A stretch of 64,000 bases of DNA, taken from Rebecca billardiae RCC1528. Lineage: Eukaryota > Haptophyta. A program made the translations under genes and the position numbers. Location of the stretch: the NCBI GenBank assembly GCA_965240325.2, contig OZ251240.1, positions 1,426,001-1,490,000 of the forward strand, given 5' to 3'. How positions within the stretch are numbered: position 1 is the first letter of the stretch; every line of letters starts with the position of its first letter. Under the pieces are notes generated by a model. The model saw nothing but the letters and a program-made list of their open reading frames with translations. It was not told where the DNA came from and ran no database searches. Below are positions 34,113 through 43,900 of this stretch, in pieces.

Positions 34113-34472
34113 TCTTCTGGCCTGGGATCAGCTAGGCCTGCTCAAGGGCACGCCGCGCACGCCGGCGGCGCGTGGGCGCCAGCGCCATCATCAGCGCGTG
34201 GGCGATCGCGGCAACAAACCTGAATCAAAGATGATGCGCAAACGGCAACACAACTGACCCACACTACGCGACGGCAATACAGCTGGACAAAGTATTGGGC
34301 CATCATCCACGGCAATACACCTGACACAAGTATTCGACGTTGGCAACAAGATTGACACGTGATTCCCAAACATGGAAAACGGCAATACAACTGACCACGG
34401 TAGTCAAAACGTGCGTTTGGCAATACACCTGACCACACTTTCCAAAACTCGGCAATACAACTGACATTATCT

Positions 34473-35144
<672 letters not shown>

Positions 35145-35957
35145 TCAGACGGCCACTCCGCCTGCTGGGCGTACGTGCTGTTTGTTCGGGCAGCAGCAGC
35201 CCGAGACGAGCACCGCCATGGCCCTCTGGTAGACCAGCTGCAAGGGCGATACGCTGGGCCCCGGGGTCTGGCCAGCGAATGCAGCCTCCGCGGCACTGCG
35301 GAATGCACGCGCTTCCGCGTTGTCCGCGTCGAGCGCGGCGCGCCGCGGCTCTGCCTCCACAGGCGCACGCCACATGGATCGTGGCACGCCCACATCGAGC
35401 CATCGTTGCTCGCCACCGGCAGCGTGGTCGGCGGCGGGCGCTGCGAGCAGTACGACCTCGATGGCGTCTTCGATGCCCAAGAGCTTCACGTGTAGGCTGG
35501 CGTGCCCGCTCGTCGCTTTGCACAGCACCGCCTCGTCCATCGTCGGGCAGCCGTCCGCGGCACTGAATTCGAACGCGCCCTGGAAGAGCTCTGGGGCGCC
35601 AAAGTCGGTCACGCCCGCGCGGAAGTAGTGCACGCACGCCAGCGCACCCGCAGGAGCACGCTCGAGTAGAGCGCGCAGAGCAGTGGCTACGTTGCCGAGA
35701 GCGAACTCGGCGAAAGGCGCGGGCGTGTACGCAGCACGCAAGTTCCGCGGCTTGACGCGCAGCCTGTCGCGTTTGCCGCCGTCGAGCTCGACGGGGACAC
35801 GCGCCTCCTCGGCTGATTCCGCGGGCGTAGGAGCCGCACTTGGCTGAGCCTGCGCGCGAGACCCCAGCACGCGCGCGAGCTGGCCGTTGTAGTGGGGCTG
35901 CGACTGCAGGCCCTCGATGTAGACGAGCTGCCCGGCCGTGAACGTCGTCGTCGCCAT
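35145..35957 (-). CDS. Protein with N-terminal SH3-like module, function unknown
   Basis: Intronless, 270 aa from the ATG at 35957. Residues 5-75 match a small SH3-like module common in algal proteins: GQLVYIEGLQSQPHYNGQLA, then RVPVELDGGKRDRLRVKPRN ending in the typical KPxNL-like strand. The remainder (FAEFALGNVATALRALLERA, GALACVHYFRAGVTDFGAPE, ADGCPTMDEAVL) looks like a folded globular domain that I cannot name. A short Cys-rich tail GCCCPNK follows. No signal peptide or membrane helix is evident. It is divergently paired with the thioesterase gene, only 67 bases between starts. Confidence 0.7.
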   Translation of the reverse strand: MATTTFTAGQLVYIEGLQSQPHYNGQLARVLGSRAQAQPSAAPTPAESAEEARVPVELDGGKRDRLRVKPRNLRAAYTPAPFAEFALGNVATALRALLERAPAGALACVHYFRAGVTDFGAPELFQGAFEFSAADGCPTMDEAVLCKATSGHASLHVKLLGIEDAIEVVLLAAPAADHAAGGEQRWLDVGVPRSMWRAPVEAEPRRAALDADNAEARAFRSAAEAAFAGQTPGPSVSPLQLVYQRAMAVLVSGCCCPNKQHVRPAGGVAV

Positions 35958-36024
35958 CAGCCCTCCCTCTCGCGTGGCATGCGCCTGGAATTCGGTGTTC
36001 GCAGCGGTGGGCAGCCTCCAGCAA
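35958..36024. promoter_or_regulatory. 67-bp divergent promoter
   Basis: The interval lies between opposed start codons at 35957 (-) and 36025 (+). If the plus gene starts at its second ATG (36058) the interval is 100 bases. Shared regulation is inferred from spacing alone. Confidence 0.45.
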
Positions 36025-36966
36025 ATGCGGACCCGTTGGTCGCCGGAAGTGGAAGCGATGGAGCCACCATTGATGCTCGCTGCGCTGGCCGCAGGGATGG
36101 GTGCACTCGCGTCTCACGCTTTGCACGCTAAGGGGCTTCCTCGCTGCGCTACGGCATTCGCGGCGGGACTTGCGGCGTGCTGCGCCGTCGACCTGCCGCA
36201 GTACCTGACACTTGCCACGATCGAGCTCGCCGCCCGTTGGCGGCGGCGATCTGCGCAGCTGGACACACTCACCGATGACTTTGCATTCGTCGTCAGCCCT
36301 CGGGCGGTCGATCGCAACGCGCACATGAACAATGCTGAGTATTTACGCCTAACGAACGTGGCTCGCCGGCGGCTACTGGCGCGCTCGGGCGTGTGGGCAT
36401 ACCTGCGCGCCGACGCACAATTTTCCAAAACGCGCGGACGCGCGCCGCTCAATTTGGTCGTAACAGCGCAGGCCATCCGGTACAGGCGCGAGCTGCGCCT
36501 GCTGCGGCGTTGCCGAGTGCAATCGCGCGTGGTGTGGGCGGACGACGATCGCAGCTTCTTCATCGAGCACCGCTTCGTCGCGCACGGCTTTGTGCACGCG
36601 CTGCAGCTCGTGAAGTACCGGCTGGTTGGGCATGGCTCTGACGGGGGCGGGGCACCGGACCATGGCGGCGGGGGGGTCACGCCATCCGAGCTCCTCGCGC
36701 GAGTCGAAGAGTGGCATCATCGCGGGGAGGCGAGGCGCGTGCGTTGCAGCTTGGCGCACGCGGGCACGGCCCCGCTGCTAGTCCCAGCGCAGGCTGCGAT
36801 CGCCTCCCCGCATGGTGAGGCCGAGGCCTCTGCCAGCGCAGGTGCTCAGCCGCGATTTGTTGGGCCATTACGGCGCGACGTCGAGTTGTTCCAGGACTTT
36901 GATCGCGCCTCCAGCGCACTGCTCCGCGCTGAGGCTCGAGCAGCAGGCAGCGCGGGTAACCGGTAA
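36025..36966 (+). CDS. THEM6-like hot-dog fold thioesterase
   Basis: 313 aa from the first in-frame ATG, or 302 aa from 36058. An N-terminal hydrophobic segment (PPLMLAALAAGMGALASHAL) suggests a signal anchor. The hot-dog domain starts with DDFAFVVSPRAVDRNAHMNN followed by AEYLRLTNVARRRLL. The DRNxHMNNAxYL block is the signature of the THEM6/4HBT_2 family of acyl-CoA thioesterase-like proteins. Further strands SRVVWADDDRSFFIEHRFVA and GFVHALQLVKYRL fit the fold. The substrate is unknown. The Gly/Ala-rich C-terminal ~90 residues extend beyond the usual domain and end in a charged helix (DVELFQDFDRASSALLRAEA). Confidence 0.85.
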   Translation: MRTRWSPEVEAMEPPLMLAALAAGMGALASHALHAKGLPRCATAFAAGLAACCAVDLPQYLTLATIELAARWRRRSAQLDTLTDDFAFVVSPRAVDRNAHMNNAEYLRLTNVARRRLLARSGVWAYLRADAQFSKTRGRAPLNLVVTAQAIRYRRELRLLRRCRVQSRVVWADDDRSFFIEHRFVAHGFVHALQLVKYRLVGHGSDGGGAPDHGGGGVTPSELLARVEEWHHRGEARRVRCSLAHAGTAPLLVPAQAAIASPHGEAEASASAGAQPRFVGPLRRDVELFQDFDRASSALLRAEARAAGSAGNR

Positions 36967-37287
36967 ATCTATACGATCGACTGCGCTGTGCGCACCGCGG
37001 GGCTACAGACTGAGACAGAGTACAGTGGCGCCGGCGGCGGTCGTGGCGCGCTAGCAAGCAGAATGCAGATACCTCGCCCTCGGCTACGGGTTGACAGTAC
37101 AGCAGTATATGACTGAATACGACGACGACGACATCGTGTCGTTGTCTTCTAGCTAGTTGAGCCTACCGCTCGGCCTGACGCCCGAGCCGGCGAGGCCACC
37201 TAATAGAGTAATAGCTAGACTCTTCGTGATCTGACTAGACAGTGATGATATATTAAATTGTCGATATATATATATATATATATATAT
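36967..37287. other. Intergenic region with short TA tract
   Basis: No gene is seen. A (TA)n tract at about 37,265-37,287 leads into the dispersed 3'-tail-like repeat. Confidence 0.5.
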
Positions 37288-37351
37288 GTACAGCTTGCTG
37301 ACTTTGACGCCTGCCCGTTGCATACCACGTCGTTAATATATATATATATAT
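37288..37351. repeat. 3'-tail fragment of a dispersed repeat
   Basis: The segment GTACAGCTTGCTGACTTTGA followed by CGCCTGCCCGTTGCATACCA and CGTCGTTAATATATA is repeated almost exactly at 37,751-37,810 in direct orientation, so the small ORF between them is bracketed by two copies. Each ends in a TA tract. Confidence 0.85.
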
Positions 37352-37358
37352 CGCCAAG

Positions 37359-37658
37359 ATGGGGCGGGACACGTGGCGCGCGCGCCTCAGCGCGCCCTCG
37401 CGCCCCGCCGCCGAGCGCGCGCTGCTCGGCACCATGCGGCGCGAGCTGGGCATGCGCTGCCTGCGTGGCCAGGCCAAGATGCTCATGGCCCGCGCGCGCA
37501 TGGCGCACGTGCGCCCGGGGGCACGCGCCCGCGGGGGCGCTGCATACGACGACTACTTCGAGACGACGGCTGACGACGCGTGGCACCGCGACCACCGCGG
37601 TGGCGCGCGCGCGTCGACGCCAGACGGTGCGTCGAGCTTCCGCTCGGCGATGGAGTGA
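37359..37658 (+). CDS. Small basic ORF of a dispersed retrocopy-like unit
   Basis: A 99-codon frame, MGRDTWRARLSAPSRPAAER onward, Arg/Ala-rich with the conserved-looking patch [14 protein letters not shown]. Its 3' half is preserved at 59,479-59,777 on the opposite strand with a single apparent residue change (SSFRSAME to SSFRLAME), which hints at coding constraint or very recent copying. No known domain. It could be a genuine short gene with a retrocopy or an ORF-bearing SINE-like repeat. Confidence 0.4.
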   Translation: MGRDTWRARLSAPSRPAAERALLGTMRRELGMRCLRGQAKMLMARARMAHVRPGARARGGAAYDDYFETTADDAWHRDHRGGARASTPDGASSFRSAME

Positions 37659-37802
37659 TGGGCGACTACGAGGGGGGGGGGGACGACGGCGAGGAGCGCT
37701 GATCCTGGTGTTTGTCTCTGCTGCTCGATCTGATGCTGCTACAGCTTACAGCTTGCTGACTTTGACGCCTGCCCGTTGCATACCACGTCGTTAATATATT
37801 AT
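37491..37802. repeat. Dispersed repeat shared with 59479-59777 (inverted)
   Basis: It begins CCCGCGCGCGCATGGCGCAC and ends in CCACGTCGTTAATATAT. It matches the reverse complement of 59,479-59,777 with a few small indels, including G-run length and a 4-6 base difference near the 3' tail. Confidence 0.9.
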
Positions 37803-37872
37803 ATATATAATATCGATATATATAATATTATAAATGACGAGTGCGCTGCAATTGATGTGTTCGCGTCGTTCG

Positions 37873-39402
37873 TCACTGAGCCGCAGGCTCACTCGCGTCG
37901 ATGTCTGATGGGTGGAGCATGCGAGGAAGCTTTTCAATGCGCGTGGGCGTGCCGAGGTGCTCCATGTCGGCGTAGCTCACGCCATGGCCGAGCGCGCCAG
38001 ACTGCACGCCGCACGAGTGCACGCCGCCGTCGGCCGTCACAAAGAGCGCCTGAACGTCACCGAGCGAGCAGTCGACAACACGCTCGTGCGAAAGCCTGTA
38101 CGTGCACTTGGGCATCAGCGTTTCCTCCGCGGCCCGCCCGATGCCCAGCACGCCCGAGCCGTTGTATCCAAACGAGTGCACGCAGCCGTCCACGTCGACC
38201 ACTGCGCTGCTGTAGTAGGAGCCCGCGCACGCGCGCACGGCGCGCTTGTCCATGAGCGCATCGATGCGCTTGGGCGAGAGCTGGGCCTCCTCGGTGCCAT
38301 GGCCCAGGCAGCCGCGCCACCCTGCTCCGAAGGAGTGCACCTCGCCCTCAACGTCGACCACCAGGCTGTGGAAGACGCCTGCGCTCACGTGCACGGCGCG
38401 CACGCCGGCGAGCGCCGCGATGCGCCGCGGCAAGTGTTGATGCTCCTCATCGCCGTGCCCGAGGCGCCCTTCCATGCCATCGCCAAACGAGTAGACGTCT
38501 GCACGCACGGAGAGCAGGAGCGTGTGCACACACCCCGCCGACATGCCGCCGATCGGCACGCCGTCCAGCGCCTCGATCCGTGCCGGCTCCCATCGCTCGA
38601 GGGTGTCGCCGTGGCCGAGCTGGCCCTCCGCGTTATCCCCCCAGCTGTAGACGGTGCCTGCGGAGGTGAGCGCGAGGCTGCTGAACGCCCCAGCCGCGAC
38701 GTGCACGATGGCAGCGCCGTGGAACGCGTCGTCAAGCCGCGTGAAGCAGCGGCGCGTGTCCGCGCCGTTGATCCCGAGCTGGCCGAGGTGATTGTGGCCG
38801 CACGTGTAGACGGCGCCATCGGCGCTCAGCGCAAGCAAGTGCTGCCAGCCGGCGGCCACGGCGCACACACGAATGGCCGAGAGCAGGGTGACGCGCATCG
38901 GCACGAGCACGGTCGTTTCGTCGGGATGGCCCAACGCGTCGGTGGGCACGAAGCGCCCCGTGCTCGCGCCTGCGTGGTCGTACTCGGCCACCTCGCCGCA
39001 CGTGTGCAGCCCGCCGCGCGCGTCGACGAACGCGCTCATCGAGCCCTCGCCCAGGCCTCCGCTGGCGGCGACGAGCGCGTGCGCATGCGCGAGCTCGATC
39101 ACGCGCTCGCCGACGAGGAGCTTCTCCGTCCACGAGCACGCACCCGGCGGCAGCTCGACTGGTACAGCGTGTGCGTGCCCGCGAGCACGCACGCGCTCGC
39201 GCAGCGCGTACTCGACTGCAGAGTTGCCGCGCGAAGTGCCGCGGAAGAGGCGAGCGGCGGCGTTGGCGCTGGCGAGATCTTTCGCGAGCGGAAGGTACGA
39301 AGCGATCCGTCCGATCACCTCGGATGGCATGTCGCTGAGCGCGAGCCTCGGCGTCCGGGGGCTTGGCATTGCGTCGTGTGTCATAGAGGAGGCGGATGGC
39401 AT
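37873..39402 (-). CDS. F-box-like protein with RCC1 repeats
   Basis: Intronless, 509 aa. Residues ~22-60 (LSDMPSEVIGRIASYLPLAK) look like an F-box. A spacer follows, then an RCC1-type propeller from about residue 120 to 490. Blades are marked by VYTCGHNHLGQLGIN, VYSWGDNAEGQLGHGD, VYSFGDGMEGRLGHGD, VHSFGAGWRGCLGHGT, VHSFGYNGSGVLGIG and VHSCGVQSGALGHGV. An F-box plus RCC1 propeller suggests a substrate-recognition subunit of an SCF ubiquitin ligase, as in several plant and animal F-box/RCC1 proteins; substrate unknown. Without an F-box, RCC1 propellers occur in guanine-nucleotide exchange (RCC1) and UV perception (UVR8). Confidence 0.88.
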   Translation of the reverse strand: MPSASSMTHDAMPSPRTPRLALSDMPSEVIGRIASYLPLAKDLASANAAARLFRGTSRGNSAVEYALRERVRARGHAHAVPVELPPGACSWTEKLLVGERVIELAHAHALVAASGGLGEGSMSAFVDARGGLHTCGEVAEYDHAGASTGRFVPTDALGHPDETTVLVPMRVTLLSAIRVCAVAAGWQHLLALSADGAVYTCGHNHLGQLGINGADTRRCFTRLDDAFHGAAIVHVAAGAFSSLALTSAGTVYSWGDNAEGQLGHGDTLERWEPARIEALDGVPIGGMSAGCVHTLLLSVRADVYSFGDGMEGRLGHGDEEHQHLPRRIAALAGVRAVHVSAGVFHSLVVDVEGEVHSFGAGWRGCLGHGTEEAQLSPKRIDALMDKRAVRACAGSYYSSAVVDVDGCVHSFGYNGSGVLGIGRAAEETLMPKCTYRLSHERVVDCSLGDVQALFVTADGGVHSCGVQSGALGHGVSYADMEHLGTPTRIEKLPRMLHPSDIDASEPAAQ

Positions 39403-39479
39403 CGAGGCAGGCGCGTCGTAGGTTGGAAGGTAGGATCTACAGGTGTGATGGGTGGAGCGGCGTGAATGTGGAGAGGGCG

Positions 39480-40110
39480 ATCAAAAGCGCCGTTTCGACG
39501 TCGCTCATCCAATATACGACGTTTGGCGGTGTTCTCTGTGGGCATCTTGATATTTGGATTGTTCCCAGTTCAAAAAGGCTGGTGAGCACAATTCAGTGGT
39601 CAGCCTATATTCATATTTTCTCACATCCAATGAGATAGCAATCACAGGAAAGATGAGGCCATGATCGAGCTGAGATGGCGTTCTCCCGATTGACCCCTAT
39701 TGAATTACGTGAACCCTACTCCGATCAAGGGCCGGCCGTACTCCGATGTTCAATGTTTGCTAGTGAGCGGAGTAGCATGACGCCCAGAAGTAATTTACTC
39801 CATCATTTGACGATATGAAAATTATGACGCCTATAAACGCCGTTTGGCAGGTCGGGGTCCACGCTACCGCCGTCTATTCCTTTTCATTGAGCACGCGTTC
39901 GCAATTCACGTTGGTTCATCCGTTCCTCTCGGGGAACCGTCGGGAATGCTCCCCTACTACTCACCAGGCAAATAAGTACTTTCATTGCCTTCCGCTCGCT
40001 ACATACAGTAGTTAGAAGAAGCCTTTCCGTTTGGTCTGCCATCTCTTGCGACCCCAGTAGCTAGTAGTTCTAAGTAGTTCAGTTAGTTCTGCACCCAACC
40101 GTTTAGTTTA
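39480..40110. other. AT-richer island of unknown origin
   Basis: This ~630-base stretch has clearly lower G+C than its surroundings (visibly close to half) and lacks the CGCG-rich texture of the rest. Short frames are present on the plus strand (39,815-40,015, 66 codons) but show no domain. It may be a promoter/insulator region of the F-box gene or inserted foreign DNA. Confidence 0.5.
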
Positions 40111-40901
40111 CGGCGTCCCTCACCCGTCCAAAGACCCGCCCAGGCCGCGCCGCCTCCTCGCCGCCCTCGCCGCCCTCTCTCGGCGCGCAAAGACCTGCTG
40201 AATGGCACGCGCAGTTCTGGACAGCAGGCCTGTCTGACGAGCATGACGATTGATGGCCTGCCCGCTCCCGTGACATCCTGTGCGATGGGCATGAGACTAG
40301 TGAGTAGTGAGTACTAGTGGCTAGGTCCACGGTTTTATTACAACTGTCGGAACAATCTGTACAATCTGACTGACCGGCTCGGCCCTTAGAGTGCTTCGTC
40401 GCATGCAGCGTCATTAGACTCGTGCACGCAACCACACGGCCTATACGTGAAGCGCGTGGGCAAGCTGCTGAAGCTCTATCACGATGCGCGCTTCCTTCTC
40501 ACCTCCGCGCTCGCCGACCGCCGTGCCCAGTGCCCCAGTTCCGCGCGCGGGCGCGCGGACCGCGGGCGGACACCTGCCCGCGACTCTGCGGCGCGCTCGA
40601 CGCAGCCTGCGCGCAGCGGCGCCGTAACGCGGAAGGTGGTACGAAGATCCGCGCGCTGCCACGCTCCCGCTGCCGGCAGCAGCGGCATGCCCGAGGCGGC
40701 GACAGTGACTATCATCACGCCGTGCTGTTCAACACTTCAACAGTGCCAAAGTAAGCTGAGCAGCGTATAAGATTGTTAGAGAGTAGCGGGTAGCCAGTGT
40801 CGATTTTTCGGCGCTCACGCCCGACGCCGTCCGCGAGCCATCTGACGCGTGCAACTGGTCAATCGGCATCGTCAGTCGTCCATATATCAGTCTGACGGAC
40901 A
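40111..40901. other. Intergenic region
   Basis: No gene recognised; GC-rich again. It forms the 3' flank of the vWA gene. Confidence 0.5.
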
Positions 40902-43658
40902 TCACGAGAGAGCACAGCTGGCGCTGCGCTGCTCGAGGCCGATCGCACGTCGCAGCGCGCCAACGTGGACCCACGGCACCGTCCTTTGCGACGCGACGTA
41001 CGCCAGCGGCGCCGTGGCGAGCAGCTCCAGCACGAGCTCGACGACGCGATCGGCGCCGGCCTCCTCGTGCGGCGGCAGTGGCTCCTGCGGCGCGTGGGCC
41101 TGCAGCGGCGCGCTGCCGGCCGCTGCGCCGGCGGGATGCTCGAGCGCCGGCGTCGGGCTGGCGGCGAGGACGAGCGCGACGAGCGAGCGCACCTCGTGCG
41201 GTGCCAACGGCCGTCCCTCCAGCCGTCTCGCGCGCGTGAGCTGTGGGAAGCGCACGCCTGCTTCCCGCGCGCGGTGCATTGCCCAGCCTGGCACGTACCG
41301 CCAGGGCACCGCGTGCGGCGCATGGCGCCGGCGAGCGGGGCCGGCGGGGAAGGGGGCGTCAGTCAGCACGCCAGCGTCAGCCAGCACGCCAGTCAGCGCA
41401 CGCGGCAGGTGGGCGCACCCAGCCCCAGCCACACGGCCGAGCGCACGGCCCAGCGCTCCGCGCAGCCTCAACACGCGCAAGCAAGGGCGCATCACCGGCG
41501 CTCGCTCGGGCCCCGGGCGGCACACCCAGCCAGCAGCGCCTGCTGGCGCGGAGCAGTGCGCGGGGTATGACGCTGTCGCCTGTCGGCCCATTAGCCGGTG
41601 CGCGCGGCGCGGCGCCGTCCCGCCGCCCCGCCCCGTCCCGTACCGTAGTTGAGGAAGGGCGCGTGCTGCGACAGCTCGCGCGACTCCTTGCGGAACTGGC
41701 GGAGGACCTCAAGGTCGACTGCGCGCGCGGCACGGCGCGGGGTGCGGGCCACGCACGGCGGCGCAGCAGCTCAGCCGTGCGCGCGCGCTGACAACCGTGC
41801 GCGCGCGCGCCGCGTGCGGCCGCCCGTACTCGTGGCCGCTGCCTCGAGCTGCTGCCAGTAGTCCAGCGCCTCCGGCCCGTCCGTGCACAGCCGGACGGTC
41901 AGCCGGACCGGCAGCCCCGCCATCGCATCGAGCGCCTCTGCCAGGTCGCCATCTGTCGGCTTGCCGTCGGTGACCACCGTCACCGTCACCTCCTCCCCTG
42001 CCGCGCGCAGCTCCGCCGCGTGCGCCGCCACCATGCGGCCCAGCGCGCGCACCTGACGCGGCCGAGCACGAACACCCCCAGGGGGGGCAGGCGCCCGGAC
42101 GTGACGCGCGGGGCGCGGCGCGCGGGCGTGAGCCGGCGTCAGGCAGCAGCCCCCAATCCCAACCCCTCGGCCCCGCGCCTGCCACGATCACACCCCGCGA
42201 GCCCGGCGCGAGCTCGAGCGTGGGGCGCGGCGCGGGGCAGCGCGCGCGCACGTGCGCGACGAGGGGTGTGCGACCGCCCGGCCACGAGCCGAGCGCCTCC
42301 CGCAGCGCGGGCAGCTCCGCCTCGCTCTGCACGAGGACGCGCGCGGGGCCGTGCTGCGGCGTGTTGAGGAAGCGGAACTCAGTCGGCGTGCGCGCCGCCG
42401 CCGCGAGCGTCCCATGCCACAGCGCGGCGCTCCCAATCTCGCGCCAGCGCGAGCAGCGCACGAGCCGCGGGCGCGCGGCAGACACGCTGCCGCCGCCGCG
42501 CCGAGCGCCGCTGCCGCCGTTGAGCGTCGCGCCGCCGTTCAGAGTGGCGCCGCCGTCGTCGAGGCGCTCGCCGTCCTTGGAGACGGTGGAGGACGAGTTG
42601 TCGCACAGCCAGAAGCAGCGCGCGCGCGCGCGCATGCGCGCGCACACGAGCGCGCGCAGCCCTGCCGGGAAGCCGTCCACGTCGAGCAGCGCGCGCGCTC
42701 GCGCCTCGGCCGCGCCCACGCCGGCGTCGGCGGCGGCGTCGGCGCCGAGAGGCGGAGCGCTCGAGCGCGCGTCACGCAGCAGCGGTGCGTCTGCCGCGAG
42801 TGGCGGCGGGTCTGCCGCGGGCGCGCCGCTTGGTGCCATGGCACCCGCCCGCGTGGGCGCGCGCCTCGGCGCCGGCGCCGCGCCCTCCGCCGAGAGTGCT
42901 GGCGGCAGTGCGGCAGGGGCGGGCGCAGGCCGCGCGTGCGGCTCAGGTGACGGCTGCGCGCTCGGCGGCCACGACGCACGCGTCGCGCCAGCAGCCGAGC
43001 GCGCGGGTGGTGGCGCGTGTGGCGAGTCCGTGCGCGGGGCACTGCCGCCCACACGCGCCACGGCCGGCTCGATGCCCGCACGGGCCGCAGGCGCGTTGTC
43101 GGCCGCAGCTCGCGCGAGCCCTGGTGCGAGGGCTGCGTCCGCAGAGGCGGGCCGCGGGGTGTCGGGCGTTTGAAACGGCTGCACGCCGTGCGATGCTGGT
43201 ATGCTTGCCGCCCGACGCCGCGCGCGCCGGTACGAGTCGCGGCCCGGCAAGGACGCGCTCAGCTGCGCCATGGTGTTGGCCCTGTCCGCGCACGACCACA
43301 CGGGCGCAGCAGCACGCAGCGTGGCAGGCAGCGAGGCGCGGCGCTGGGTGCACGCGCTGGCGGGTGCCATGGCGCGCGAGTCCAGCCGAGCAGTGCGCGG
43401 GGAACCGCGTGCGTCGTCGGGCGAGGCTGGGGGCGCCCGCTGGGGTCCAAGCCCGAGCGGGGCCGGCGGGGCCGCCATCGTGAGACCTGCCCAGGCCGGT
43501 GCCATTTTCGACGCAAGAAAAGCCACAATCATCGTCATCCCGAAATCCGGCGATGAGTGAGATGATCGGGACGCGGTGAATGTAGCGATTTGTTTGCCCG
43601 GCAGTTTGCCAGTTTCCCCCCAAAACCCTCCGGTTTGGGGCAGTAGAATTGCCCGCAT
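40902..43658 (-). CDS. von Willebrand factor A (vWA) domain protein
   Basis: Four exons (42252-43658, 41830-42052, 41644-41718, 40902-41287) encode 696 aa. Introns are GT-AG: 42053-42251 (phase 0), 41719-41829 (phase 1) and 41288-41643 (phase 1); all joins keep frame. The N-terminal ~300 residues are Ala/Pro/Arg-rich and probably disordered. The vWA domain starts with the MIDAS strand FWLCDNSSSTVSKDGERL (DxSxS intact) and continues SRWREIGSAALWHGTLA, TEFRFLNT and GGRTPLVAHVRALGRMVAAH. VTVTVVTDGKPTDGDLAEAL (MIDAS Asp) and VRLCTDGPEALDYWQQLE follow. The C-terminal exon reads GWAMHRAREAGVRFPQL. This is an intracellular vWA family seen in algae; binding partner unknown. Start ambiguity: ATGs at 43658 and 43478 are both plausible. 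Confidence 0.82.
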
Positions 43659-43900
43659 CCACGTCGCCACCTCGCGAGGCCGGCGATCTCATGCGGCACA
43701 CAAACCGGGCCGGCTCGAGCGCACTCGAGCGGTTCCGGCCGGGGCCGTTCCGCGCTGATGATGGGGCGAACGGCCACTTTTGGTGCGGCAACTCGGGACG
43801 CCGCGCGCCGGCGGGTGGGCCTAAGACTTGGACGGCAGCCGCCCGCCCCCGGCCACCGCATCCACCCCTCACACCGGCCGGCCGCCCGGCGTTCGCCAAG
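43659..43900. promoter_or_regulatory. Divergent promoter (vWA / TLC-like genes)
   Basis: 242 bases lie between opposed starts (422 if the vWA gene starts at 43478). Just inside the vWA end, an imperfect inverted repeat CCCCAAAAC...GGTTTGGGG lies near 43,617-43,640. Confidence 0.4.

Larger units (their letters stand above)
24496..34465. mobile_element. DNA element bounded by inverted arrays of a ~31-bp repeat
   Basis: The left side carries repeats of the core GTCAGTTGTATTGCC and variants (ending AATATTGCC) at 24496, 24526, 25086, 25117, 25149, 25208, 33002 and 33033, mostly 30-32 bases apart once insertions are removed. The right side carries the reverse complement GGCAATACAACTGAC and variants at 34244, 34273, 34311, 34342, 34381, 34419 and 34451. 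A MITE (24553-25072) and a Copia element (25224-32972) interrupt the left array. Without them the element is about 1.7 kb. The inverted arrays look like terminal or subterminal transposase-binding repeats. The inner 1.2 kb (33,050-34,240) has no recognisable transposase. Confidence 0.6.
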
